Shown one piece after another: positions 44,040 through 52,320 of a stretch of 64,000 nucleotides of DNA (the first letter of the stretch is position 1; each line of letters begins with the position of its first letter). The stretch is from the NCBI GenBank assembly GCA_001798135.1, contig MGRJ01000022.1, positions 1-64,000 of the forward strand. Reading direction: 5' to 3'. This DNA comes from Deltaproteobacteria bacterium RIFCSPHIGHO2_02_FULL_40_28. GTDB lineage: Bacteria; UBA10199; 2-12-FULL-40-28. The notes below the pieces were generated by a model. That model saw nothing but the letters and a program-made list of their open reading frames with translations. It ran no database searches and was not told the DNA's origin. The position numbers were made by a program, and so were the translations under genes.

Positions 44040-47000
44040 TTATTCCATTGTTTCTCTATCTCCCACTCCAAAATAAATACAATCGGGATGATGAAAAACA
44101 ATGGCAGAAACACTGGCTTCTGGATCCATCATGTAACCTTCGGTTAACCCAACTCCAATTTCCTCTGGTTTTAAAAGTTTCCAAATGCCTTCTTGGTCTT
44201 TTAAATCAGGGCAGGCAGGATAGCCAAAGCTGTAACGTTTTCCACGATACTTGGTTACAAAACGATCTTTCATGGTGATTTTAACATCATCCGGAAAACC
44301 CCAATCCTCGCGGATACGCCGGTGCATCCATTCTGCACAGGCTTCTGCTGTTTCAATGGCCAAGGATTGCAGAGCATGAGATTTAAGATATTCACCCTTG
44401 TTTTTAAATTCTTCTGACTTTTCACGAATGCCTTTTCCAGCCGTGACAACAAAAAGAGCAATGTGATCGCGGGTTTTCCCCTCACCCCCGCCCCTCTCCC
44501 CAGGGAGAGGGGAGAGAATGTAATCTGATAAACATAATCCATCTTCTTTGCGTTGTCTGTAAAAACGAAAACTATGCAGGTCTTTTCCATTTTTATCAAA
44601 CAGGCAAAGCTTATTACCTTCACTTTCAGCTTCAAAAAATTGCCATACTGCAGATACTTTCATAAAGTGGGCAGCTTCTTCTTTAAGATTTTCTACAAAA
44701 TCAAAAAGCTCTAAGGCCTTGGGATCTCTGTCTGCTAATTTATTTTCAAAATTTCCCTTAAAACCCAAATGACGCACATAGAGCATTTGAGGATTAATAT
44801 AACTCCATACCTCTTTTAATTGGGGCACACTTCTTACTTTTCTTTCCAATGAAGGAACAGACGGAATAGAAATATCTAGCCTTATTTGTGAAGAACGAAT
44901 TTCAGTTTCTGGAGGTAATTCTTTTTTTGTATTTTTATCATCTGTGCTTACCAATTTTTGTGATTCTTCTAAAAGATTTTCATGATTTTTTGGATCCATG
45001 AGTTTATTGGCTAACCCTAATCCCGTCATGGCATCTTTCGCATAGAGAACAATATGAGAATAATGAGGAGCAATTTTTTTACGTGTAAACTGATCTGAAA
45101 GGGCAGCACCTCCCACTAAAATAGGAATAGCAATGCCTGCGTTTTTTAAATCTCCTACGGTAATACTCATCTGCTGAGCTGATTTTACAAGCAGCCCCGA
45201 TAAACCAATCATGTCGGGTTTGTGTTCTTTATAGGCCTTGATTAATTCTTCGGGTGGAACTTTAATTCCCAGGTTGATTACTTCATAACCATTATTTTTG
45301 AGAATAATTTCCACTAAATTTTTTCCAATATCGTGCACATCTCCTTTTACTGTTGCCAAAATAATTTTCCCTTTAGAAACCACCTCACTTTTTTCCATAA
45401 AACCTTCTAAGTGAGCAACAGCAGCCTTCATAGCCTCAGCCGATTGAAGCACTTCGGCAACGATGAGTTCGTTATTGTTAAATAAACGTCCTACTTCACT
45501 TATTCCAGCCATTAAAGGGCCATTAATGATATCAAGAGGCTTTATTTCTTCTTTTAATTTTAGATTAAGATCATCAATGAGGCCATCTTTTGAACCTTCG
45601 ATAATGTAATTGGCCAGGCGTTGATCAAGAAGGAGATCTTTGGTTTGTTTTTTTTCTTTTTTTGTTTTACCCCGATAAAAATCAGCAATGGCAGCAATAC
45701 TTTTTTGTGAAGAATTAAAAAGTAAATCTTCTGCCAGTTTTTTTTCATCAATTGCAATACTGGCAAAGCGTTCTAGTTTTTCGGAACTCACAATGGCTAA
45801 ATCAAGCCCAGCCTGTGTACAATGGTATAGAAAAACAGAATTAACTATTTCACGTGCAGCTGGGGGTAGGCCAAATGAAATATTTGAAATGCCTAACACT
45901 GTTTTACAATGAGGAAATTCTTTTTTGATGAGACGAATTCCTTCAATGGTTTCTACGGCTCCCCCAATATAATTTGCATCTCCTGTAGCGCACGGAAAAA
46001 CAAGAGGATCAAAAATAATATCTTCTTCGGGAACACCATATTTTTTAGTGAGCAGTTGATGTGAACGCTTGGCTACCTCTAGTTTACGTTCTCTCGTAAA
46101 AGCCTGGGCTTGTACAGGATCTTCATCAATGGTTCCAACTATAACAGCGGCTCCATATTTTTTAATCAAAGGAACAACACGTTCAAATTTTTCTTCTCCA
46201 TCTTCCAGATTGATTGAATTGATGATGGATTTCCCTTGGCAATAGGTAAGAGCTGCCTCAATGGCCTTGGGATCGGTGGTATCAATCATCAAGGGAGCTT
46301 TAATTTTTTTAATAAGCTGAGCATAAAAAGGATCGATATCTGGAAGCTCATCACGATCGGTACTTTGCAAGCATACATCAATCACTTGAGCGCCATTTTT
46401 AATTTGTCGTCTAGCAACATCCGTTGCTTCATCCCATTTTTCTGCATTCACCATGTCTTTAAAAAGACGTGATCCAATCACATTGGTTCGTTCTCCAACA
46501 ATGAGTGGCCTGGTGTCCAGGGTAGCTTCCACTAACTCAATGCCAGAATAAAAACTACGCCCCTTAATTGCATGAGGTTTGCGAGGTTTTTTACCTGCCA
46601 CCATTTGAACAATGGCAGCGATGTGTTTTTCTGTTGTGCCGCAACATCCGCCAACCATGTTAATCCATCCAAAATCTACAAATCTCTCAAGTTGCTTAGC
46701 CAGTGATTGGGGAGTTTCTAAATAGGAACCATCTTCATTTGGAAGGCCTGCATTGGGATAACAAGAAACATAGGAGGGAGCCAACTCATGAATACTGCGG
46801 ATGTGGTCTGTCATAAATTCTGGACCAGTTGCGCAATTAAGACCAATGGCTAAAAGGTCTACATGAGAAAGTGATACCACCAAAGCTTCTGCATTTTGTC
46901 CGGCTAACATAGTGCCCATGGGTTCAATGGTTCCCGAAACAATGAGAGGTCTTTTTACTCTCAATTCGCTTAAAGCTTTGTTGATACCAATAACACCTGC

Positions 47001-47528
47001 TTTAATATTTCGTGTGTCTTGAGCTGTTTCTAAAACCAAAATATCAATTCCACCAATAATTAAACCCTTGGCTTGAATGTAAAAATTTTCGATGAGTTGA
47101 TCAAAAGTAACTCCACCTGTAACAGAAATAGCCTTGGTGGTTGGGCCCATAGAGCCAATAACAAAGCGAGGTTTTTGAGTTGTTGAAAATTCATCGGCAG
47201 CCTTTCGTGCAATTTGGGCTGCTGCTACGTTAATTTCGTGAGCAAGATGTGCAAGTTTGTATTCTCCTAAAACAAGAGGGGTGGCACCAAAGGTATTGGT
47301 TTCAACCAGATCAGCTCCAGCCTCAAAATATTTGCGATGGATATCGAGAATAACATCTGGACGGGTAAGAACCAGATTTTCGTTACACCCTTCAAGATCA
47401 GCTCCTCCAAAATCCTCAGCTGTTAAGTTTTTTTGCTGAAGCATGGTGCCCATGGCGCCATCCAGCACAAGAATGCGTTCAGAAAAAAGCTGTTTTAATT
47501 CTGGGGTACGATCGGGTTTAAGATTCAT
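44040..47528 (-). CDS. metH: Cobalamin-dependent methionine synthase
   Basis: A 1162-residue MetH from the ATG at 47528 (a TTG at 47570 is less likely). Domains in order: homocysteine S-methyltransferase with zinc cysteines in LNCATG and GGCCGTT; pterin-binding domain (VIGSRLFKDMVN, NSINLEDGEEKFE); cobalamin-binding domain with DVHDIGKNLV, where His is the lower axial cobalt ligand; and a C-terminal reactivation domain (GYPACPDL). It makes methionine from homocysteine and methyl-tetrahydrofolate. Its stop codon abuts the stop of the convergent M6-like gene with no gap. A 39-bp repeat is translated inside it (44478-44516). Confidence 0.97.
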   Translation of the reverse strand: MNLKPDRTPELKQLFSERILVLDGAMGTMLQQKNLTAEDFGGADLEGCNENLVLTRPDVILDIHRKYFEAGADLVETNTFGATPLVLGEYKLAHLAHEINVAAAQIARKAADEFSTTQKPRFVIGSMGPTTKAISVTGGVTFDQLIENFYIQAKGLIIGGIDILVLETAQDTRNIKAGVIGINKALSELRVKRPLIVSGTIEPMGTMLAGQNAEALVVSLSHVDLLAIGLNCATGPEFMTDHIRSIHELAPSYVSCYPNAGLPNEDGSYLETPQSLAKQLERFVDFGWINMVGGCCGTTEKHIAAIVQMVAGKKPRKPHAIKGRSFYSGIELVEATLDTRPLIVGERTNVIGSRLFKDMVNAEKWDEATDVARRQIKNGAQVIDVCLQSTDRDELPDIDPFYAQLIKKIKAPLMIDTTDPKAIEAALTYCQGKSIINSINLEDGEEKFERVVPLIKKYGAAVIVGTIDEDPVQAQAFTRERKLEVAKRSHQLLTKKYGVPEEDIIFDPLVFPCATGDANYIGGAVETIEGIRLIKKEFPHCKTVLGISNISFGLPPAAREIVNSVFLYHCTQAGLDLAIVSSEKLERFASIAIDEKKLAEDLLFNSSQKSIAAIADFYRGKTKKEKKQTKDLLLDQRLANYIIEGSKDGLIDDLNLKLKEEIKPLDIINGPLMAGISEVGRLFNNNELIVAEVLQSAEAMKAAVAHLEGFMEKSEVVSKGKIILATVKGDVHDIGKNLVEIILKNNGYEVINLGIKVPPEELIKAYKEHKPDMIGLSGLLVKSAQQMSITVGDLKNAGIAIPILVGGAALSDQFTRKKIAPHYSHIVLYAKDAMTGLGLANKLMDPKNHENLLEESQKLVSTDDKNTKKELPPETEIRSSQIRLDISIPSVPSLERKVRSVPQLKEVWSYINPQMLYVRHLGFKGNFENKLADRDPKALELFDFVENLKEEAAHFMKVSAVWQFFEAESEGNKLCLFDKNGKDLHSFRFYRQRKEDGLCLSDYILSPLPGERGGGEGKTRDHIALFVVTAGKGIREKSEEFKNKGEYLKSHALQSLAIETAEACAEWMHRRIREDWGFPDDVKITMKDRFVTKYRGKRYSFGYPACPDLKDQEGIWKLLKPEEIGVGLTEGYMMDPEASVSAIVFHHPDCIYFGVGDRETME
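44478..44516. repeat. Extragenic-type palindrome inserted in frame in metH
   Basis: The + strand reads CCCCTCACCCCCGCCCCTCT then CCCCAGGGAGAGGGGAGAG, the same kind of G/C-run repeat as at 13361-13490. It spans 13 codons and is translated as LSPLPGERGGGEG, at the edge between the cobalamin and reactivation parts of MetH. The frame is kept. Confidence 0.75.
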
Positions 47529-47586
47529 AATTATCTGAAAGTTATTAACTTTTTGAGATAGGAAAGACAAGAAAAGAGAGATTATC

Positions 47587-47623
47587 TTGACAGGTAAACG
47601 ATCGTTTACCTATAATGGAAATA
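47587..47623 (+). promoter_or_regulatory. lexA promoter with palindromic operator in the spacer
   Basis: A consensus -35 TTGACA (47587-47592), an 18-bp spacer and a consensus -10 TATAAT (47611-47616). The whole spacer, GGTAAACGATCGTTTACC, is a perfect palindrome. The first base of the ATG (47623) lies seven bases after the -10 box, so the mRNA would start at or next to the start codon. Confidence 0.85.
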
Positions 47624-48210
47624 TGCGACAAAGTTATCATTTAGAAGAAATCAGGCAACGTTTATGGAGATTTTTTAGAAGAGAAGGGCGCCTTCCTAGT
47701 TACCAAGAAATGTGTTTTCTTTTTGGTTATGCCTCTAAAAATGCTGCTTTTAAACTCACCAAAAAACTCATTGAAGAAGGCCTTCTTGAAAAAGGGAGTC
47801 AGGGACACTTGGTTCCTAAAAGACTTTCAATTCCCTTAAATGTTTTGGGGGCCGTGCAGGCTGGGTTTCCAACACCCGCAGAAGAAGGTTTGCTTGATAC
47901 TTTTTCTTTGGATGATTATCTTATTCAAAACCCAGAGGCTACTTTTTTACTTCGGGTTACAGGTGATTCCATGATTGATGAAGGTATTCATCCAGGCGAT
48001 TTAGTCATTGTTGATCGAAGTGTTATTGCTAAACACGGAGATGTTGTTTTGGCCCAAATAGATGGAGAATGGACACTCAAATTTTTAGAAAAAAAGAGAG
48101 GGCAGGTTTGTCTCATTGCTGCCAATAAAAATTATCCTCCCTTAATTCCAGAACAAGAACTTGTTTTAGGTGGAGTGATTCGTGGTGTTGTGCGCCGTTA
48201 TGCGGCTTAA
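47623..48210 (+). CDS. lexA: LexA-family repressor (SOS-type, S24 autoprotease)
   Basis: A 195-residue LexA-like protein from the ATG at 47623. An upstream TTG-type start at 47587 would fall on the -35 box and is rejected. The N-terminal winged helix (LPSYQEMCFLFGYASKNAAF) departs from the classic LexA recognition helix but keeps its spacing. The Ala-Gly cleavage site is in VQAGFPTP near residue 80. The catalytic Ser is in GDSMIDEGIHPGD near 117 and the Lys in WTLKFL near 154. It would repress DNA-damage genes and, from the palindrome in its promoter, itself. The end overlaps the convergent oxidoreductase gene by four bases. Confidence 0.92.
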   Translation: MRQSYHLEEIRQRLWRFFRREGRLPSYQEMCFLFGYASKNAAFKLTKKLIEEGLLEKGSQGHLVPKRLSIPLNVLGAVQAGFPTPAEEGLLDTFSLDDYLIQNPEATFLLRVTGDSMIDEGIHPGDLVIVDRSVIAKHGDVVLAQIDGEWTLKFLEKKRGQVCLIAANKNYPPLIPEQELVLGGVIRGVVRRYAA

Positions 48211-49226
48211 AAAGAAATGAGTTTTCCCTTTTCAGAAGAGGATTGATAAATTCCCCAAATAATTTGATGAGCCAGCATTGAAGACCCAGCTTTAATACGA
48301 AGAGGAAAATGATTTGTGAGAGCTTGGATGAAATGGCGAATCACTTTGTAATGCCCAGGGCCATAGTAGTTTGGTTTAAATTTTTCTGGAATATTTTCAA
48401 CTTCCTCGGGGCTTGGGGGTGGGATTTTTAAATCCCATTCTAAAATATTTTGAGAATCAAGAACCACTTTTCCTTTTTTCCCCTCAATGGTGGTGAGGCC
48501 TCGCCATGTATCAGTTTTTGAATTGGTGGTTGCTTGTAAATTAACTTTGATGCCACCCTTAAACTCGATGGTAGCTACTGCTTCGTCTTCCACATCAATT
48601 GTGGCCCTGGTTGTTTTAATTTGGCCTGTCACCGAAACTGGTTTTCCAAAGAAAAAAACAAGTTGATCAATGGAGTGAATAGCCTGGCTCATCAAGACTC
48701 CACCACCTACAAATTTTTTCTTTCCCCTCCAATTTTGATAATACAAATCATCTTTTTTTGTTTGGAGATCAAAAACAACATTTGTAATGGTACCAAAACT
48801 TTCATCCCTGATAGCTTGAGCAACCGCCAAACTGTTATTGTAAAAGCGACGGGGAAGCATTACTCCCAGTAACAAAGGAGAGTGAGTATAAAGAGCCAAT
48901 GTTTTGAGAGCTTGCCTTTCAGAAATAAAAAGTGGTTTTTCACAAAGGGTATTTATTTTTTTTTGAAAAGCAGCTTCAATTTGAGCAGCATGGTAACAAG
49001 GGGGGGTTGCAATAGAACATACATCAAACTGTTCTGTTTCTAAAATTTCTTCGAGGTTGGTGGAGGCTTTTTTAAAACCAAAATCATTTTTAAATTTTTG
49101 TGCATTTTTTTCATTGGTATCAACACAAGCCACAGCTTCAATTTCTTTGGATTTTGAAAAATGATAGGCATGCACAGCTCCTGCTGTTCCACAACCGATG
49201 AGAAGATATTTAAGTTTCTGAGTCAT
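48207..49226 (-). CDS. Gfo/Idh/MocA family oxidoreductase
   Basis: A 339-residue NAD(P)-dependent sugar or inositol oxidoreductase-like protein. The Rossmann motif is LLIGCGTAGAVHA near residue 7, and the family signature CEKPLF is near 94. The C-terminal substrate domain begins with GGGVLMSQAIHSIDQLVFF near 175, including the His common at the active site. The substrate cannot be told from sequence. It is separated from the upstream lactonase gene by the 99-bp hairpin at 49241 and so probably has its own control. Confidence 0.92.
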   Translation of the reverse strand: MTQKLKYLLIGCGTAGAVHAYHFSKSKEIEAVACVDTNEKNAQKFKNDFGFKKASTNLEEILETEQFDVCSIATPPCYHAAQIEAAFQKKINTLCEKPLFISERQALKTLALYTHSPLLLGVMLPRRFYNNSLAVAQAIRDESFGTITNVVFDLQTKKDDLYYQNWRGKKKFVGGGVLMSQAIHSIDQLVFFFGKPVSVTGQIKTTRATIDVEDEAVATIEFKGGIKVNLQATTNSKTDTWRGLTTIEGKKGKVVLDSQNILEWDLKIPPPSPEEVENIPEKFKPNYYGPGHYKVIRHFIQALTNHFPLRIKAGSSMLAHQIIWGIYQSSSEKGKLISF

Positions 49227-49240
49227 ATTGTAAAAAATTA

Positions 49241-49339
49241 AAACACGGAGGGGGGTTCCTGGAGAAGCCGAGGACTGTCTGACGAGCCCTTCGGGGCGAG
49301 GAGTTCCGCAGGCGCCGCAAGGAACCCCCCTCCGTGTTT
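49241..49339. terminator. 99-bp hairpin with conserved core (copy A)
   Basis: Perfect 19-bp outer arms, AAACACGGAGGGGGGTTCC at 49241-49259 and its complement at 49321-49339. The stop codon of the lactonase gene overlaps the right end. The centre (49269-49312) begins CGAGGACTGTCTGACGAGCC and ends GGCGAGGAGTTCCGCAGG, and is nearly the same as the centre of the 54443-54542 hairpin. It lies between two minus-strand genes and probably stops transcription from the lactonase side. Confidence 0.75.
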
Positions 49340-50087
49340 ACAAATTCAATTTCAATTCTTCAAACACTCGAAAATCGTGTGCAGGCAAGATGTAATCTGC
49401 AGCAGCTACAATTTTTTCAAAGCTGGCCCAGGTTTTTTCAAAATCCATATAGCGGCCAATCATACAAAATGGGGAACTTCTTTTTGGATCTTTTTCCAAA
49501 TTATCATAAGTCATCACTGCATCTCCTGCGATAACAAAGCGTCCCTTTGGTGTTACTATCTGAACCGATTGATGCCCAGGTGAATGGCCAGGTGTTGACA
49601 GTACACGAATGCCAGGAAAAATTTCTGCATCTCCATCAAGTAATTCCATTTTTATAGAACGAAAATCAGCAGTGATTCCAATTTTTGGAAATTCATAGGA
49701 GTGATGGTAGGGAAAAATGGGATTTAAGGCAAATTCCCACTCTTTTTTCTGTACCACGTGTTTTGCCTTGGGAAACTTTTGACAATTGGCACAATGATCC
49801 CAATGAAGATGAGTATAAATCACAGTATCAATTTCATGGGTTTTAATTCTCATTTTTTCTAAAGCTTGATCGATGCGTTCACCTGCTTTTTGGCAAGAAC
49901 CAGCATAATGGTATTTTACCGCACGCTCTGTGTCACACATGCCGGTATCTACTAGAATTTTATGGCCGGGATCTTCTACCAACCAGGCTGTTGCAGGGAT
50001 GTCGATTTCTTGATCAAAATTGCGTCCCAAAGTGAGAATGCTTTTATTAACGTGAATGGTTCCAGTTTGAATAGGTGTAATTTTCAT
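49338..50087 (-). CDS. MBL-fold hydrolase, N-acyl homoserine lactonase-like
   Basis: A 249-residue metallo-beta-lactamase-fold protein. The metal motif THLHWDHCANC is near residue 105, the second His in TPGHSPGHQSV near 180 and the bridging Asp in IAGDAVMTYDN near 203. The opening (ILVDTGMCDTERA) and layout are those of AiiA-like lactonases, which open the lactone ring of acyl homoserine lactones, but the family includes other lactonases. It follows the histidine phosphatase gene by four bases on the same strand. Confidence 0.9.
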   Translation of the reverse strand: MKITPIQTGTIHVNKSILTLGRNFDQEIDIPATAWLVEDPGHKILVDTGMCDTERAVKYHYAGSCQKAGERIDQALEKMRIKTHEIDTVIYTHLHWDHCANCQKFPKAKHVVQKKEWEFALNPIFPYHHSYEFPKIGITADFRSIKMELLDGDAEIFPGIRVLSTPGHSPGHQSVQIVTPKGRFVIAGDAVMTYDNLEKDPKRSSPFCMIGRYMDFEKTWASFEKIVAAADYILPAHDFRVFEELKLNL

Positions 50088-50091
50088 TTTT

Positions 50092-50736
50092 TTACAAAGC
50101 CGATTTGTTAACGCTCACTAGTTTCTTTGGCAAGTGAGAAGTTTGATTTAGAATACACGATGTAGCTCTCCCATTTTTGTCCACTTCCAAAATATTGAGG
50201 CACGCATTTGTTTGATAAATTTGAGCAGCCTCATCTACCTTTTTATCCATCAAAATACCCAAGCACATGCGGCCAAAATCACCATGGGCCACTAAAAAAA
50301 TAGTTTGTCCCAAATGAAGGGAAATGATGGATAAAATAAATTTTTTAGCACGCTTGTACAAATCATTAAAAGATTCCCCCTTTTCTGGCCTGTTTTCATA
50401 AGGGTTGGGGAGATTTCTTTCTGTTCTATAAAATTGTGTGCGGCTGGTTCCTTCAAAAATACCAAAACAACGTTCTCTTGCCTCTGGAGTTTTTTGAACA
50501 GAGATGCCGTGGGGTTTGGCGATTATTTGAGCTGTTTCAAAGCCACGAGCTAAATCGCTGGAATAAATCACATCTACTTTTTCATTTTGAAGTGTGCGAG
50601 CCAGATTTTCTGCTTGCTCATAGCCTTTAGGACTTAAAAGGCCATTTTTGTGGCCTTGAAGAAGATCGTCATTATTGCCCATCGTTTCACCATGACGAAT
50701 GATGAAAAGTTTTACTTTGTTTTTTTCTGTAACCAA
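50092..50736 (-). CDS. Histidine phosphatase family protein
   Basis: A 214-residue phosphoglycerate-mutase-like phosphatase. The catalytic RHGETMGN is near residue 13, the second Arg in YSSDLARGFETA near 58, Glu in the ERCFGIFEG segment near 89, and the second His in VAHGDFGRM near 154. The apparent start is TTG at 50736, which overlaps the end of the upstream kinase-HAD gene by 25 bases; no ATG lies before the RHG motif. Substrate unknown; sugar phosphates are typical. It lies between a kinase-phosphatase fusion and a lactonase. Confidence 0.9.
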   Translation of the reverse strand: MVTEKNKVKLFIIRHGETMGNNDDLLQGHKNGLLSPKGYEQAENLARTLQNEKVDVIYSSDLARGFETAQIIAKPHGISVQKTPEARERCFGIFEGTSRTQFYRTERNLPNPYENRPEKGESFNDLYKRAKKFILSIISLHLGQTIFLVAHGDFGRMCLGILMDKKVDEAAQIYQTNACLNILEVDKNGRATSCILNQTSHLPKKLVSVNKSAL

Positions 50737-51980
50737 GGGGATAAAGTTTTTCTAAGTTTTGTAGGTGAAAGATACAAAATACCAAAAAAACCTAAATTTT
50801 GAGCCTCACTTACATTTTTTGCCACATCATCAATAAAAACACATTCGTGTGGTTTAAGATTATTTTTTTCTAAAACATAGAGGTAACTCTCAATGCTTGG
50901 TTTTTTGTAACCAATGCGATGAGAAAAATAAACATGATCAAAAACATCATAAAACCGATGATTTTTTAGAACCGCTTTTTCGAGTTCGGGACAAGAATTA
51001 GAGAGAATAAAAAGAGGGTAGGATTTTTTGATTTCACTGAGCAGATCTATCATTTCTGAATCTGTTGGACCATAGAGATGGCCAAAAGCATCAGCTAGTC
51101 TATGAGCCTCGCTTGGATTAATATCTAGACGCTTGGCCATCAGTTTCCAAAATTCGGAAGTAGAAATTTTATTGGTTTCATAAAGTCCAAAGCCTTTTTC
51201 TTTTTCAAAATAAAGTGCGTTGCGAAAAGCATCCATGGTGAGATCAGGTTTTAAATCATTAAGCTCATTGGACACAGCTTCCCAACGTAAGCTTTGCAGT
51301 ACTCCGCCAATGTCAAATAAAAAAGATTTAACGCATTGAAAAGCCTGTGCATTTTTTTCTGATTGAGGAGAAGCCGACCTTTTTAAACTCTCGGTTACTT
51401 TTTTTAAAATGGATGAACCTTGATGATTTGTTTTTGTCGTTTTTAGAGTTTGGGTTTCGGTATTATATTCTAAAAGAGTATAGGGAATATCTGGAAATTG
51501 GTCATCAAGAAGGGGATCGGATGAGTCTTTAATAAGATTATAGAGTTCCATGGTTGAAGCCTTGTTAGAAATTGCATCTGGATTTTTTTGGCGGGCGCTA
51601 AGCCTTTCTTTGATTTCTTCCATGCCACTTACTAGACATTCGATGATAATCAGTTCGGCACCAAAACGAGGAAGAAGTTCATAAACAGCATTTCTTCTCG
51701 TTTGTTTATTAAAATTTCCATCAAGGATAATAATTTGGGAACCATCGATGAGTTTTTCATTCGTTAAATGGACAATTTGATTATAAACTTTTTGGCGATC
51801 AGTTTCTGAATGAAGACTTTCCATAAGGCCCAGGGAGTCACGGATGCTTAAAGTGGTTAACAAAGCTACTTGATGGTCATTGGCTAAGTCAAAATAGAGC
51901 CTTTGCGTGCTTGTTGTTTTCCCTGTGGAAGGGTAACCCACGCAAATCACAACTGTTGTTTTAATATTTAAAGCAGTCAT
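50712..51980 (-). CDS. P-loop kinase fused to HAD-superfamily hydrolase
   Basis: A 422-residue two-domain protein. Residues 1-190 are a small P-loop kinase domain (VGYPSTGKTTSTQRLY near 15, then IIILDGNFNKQTRRN near 80). The rest is a HAD-IA hydrolase: FLFDIGGVL near 220 with the nucleophile Asp, SNSCPELE near 326 (motif II Ser) and IGYKKPSIESY then FIDDVAKNV near 350-380 (motifs III and IV). The second Asp of DXD is Gly, as in YihX-like members. The order kinase then HAD recalls T4 polynucleotide kinase-phosphatase, but HAD subclass differs. It probably acts on a phosphorylated small molecule or nucleotide. Confidence 0.85.
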   Translation of the reverse strand: MTALNIKTTVVICVGYPSTGKTTSTQRLYFDLANDHQVALLTTLSIRDSLGLMESLHSETDRQKVYNQIVHLTNEKLIDGSQIIILDGNFNKQTRRNAVYELLPRFGAELIIIECLVSGMEEIKERLSARQKNPDAISNKASTMELYNLIKDSSDPLLDDQFPDIPYTLLEYNTETQTLKTTKTNHQGSSILKKVTESLKRSASPQSEKNAQAFQCVKSFLFDIGGVLQSLRWEAVSNELNDLKPDLTMDAFRNALYFEKEKGFGLYETNKISTSEFWKLMAKRLDINPSEAHRLADAFGHLYGPTDSEMIDLLSEIKKSYPLFILSNSCPELEKAVLKNHRFYDVFDHVYFSHRIGYKKPSIESYLYVLEKNNLKPHECVFIDDVAKNVSEAQNLGFFGILYLSPTKLRKTLSPWLQKKTK

Positions 51981-52143
51981 AAAAGAGTTTTAAACTAGTG
52001 GAAAAGAGCTAGGGCGTCAATTGTAATTAACTAGTTGATTTTATTACATAAATTTTTTTGACTCTTTGTGGCAAAAAGAACGAAACTTTTTTGAGCTTAA
52101 AACCGATACAAAGTTTGTCAATGGTGATCCAAGGAGTAAGCCC

Positions 52144-52320
52144 ATGTTAGAACAAAAATTAGAGCAGAAAATAGTCAAGCTTTTAGAGCAAATTTCGCTT
52201 CAACTCAAAGAAATCGCGACTACTCAGGTAATTATCCGTGAAGAAATAGGTGCGCTGAAGGTGGAATTTGAATTGGGTGCAAATCCCCCCGAAAAAGATT
52301 TACCTGTTCTCATGCATTAA
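52144..52320 (+). CDS. Small hypothetical protein, coiled-coil-like
   Basis: A 58-residue protein starting at the ATG at 52144, eight bases after AAGGAG (the open frame extends to 52066 but has no ribosome site there). It begins with a heptad-like stretch, LEQKLEQKIVKLLEQISLQL, continues with IREEIGALKVEFELG and ends with PPEKDLPVLMH. It is probably an amphipathic helix or coiled coil. Its end overlaps the convergent ygfZ gene by 11 bases. Function unknown. Confidence 0.6.
   Translation: MLEQKLEQKIVKLLEQISLQLKEIATTQVIIREEIGALKVEFELGANPPEKDLPVLMH

Noticed and set aside
47529-47622. SAM or cobalamin riboswitch controlling metH
   Set aside because: The short gap upstream of metH is taken by the lexA promoter and shows no aptamer motifs.
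50712-50736. Frameshift merging the kinase-HAD gene and the histidine phosphatase
   Set aside because: The overlap is 25 bases and the upstream frame ends after a natural-looking basic tail; a TTG start explains the arrangement without an error, although no good ribosome site is seen.
50712-51980. Bacterial polynucleotide kinase-phosphatase
   Set aside because: Domain order fits T4 Pnk, but the HAD motif is DIGGV of the HAD-IA YihX-like group rather than the DXDGT type; no RNA ligase is nearby.
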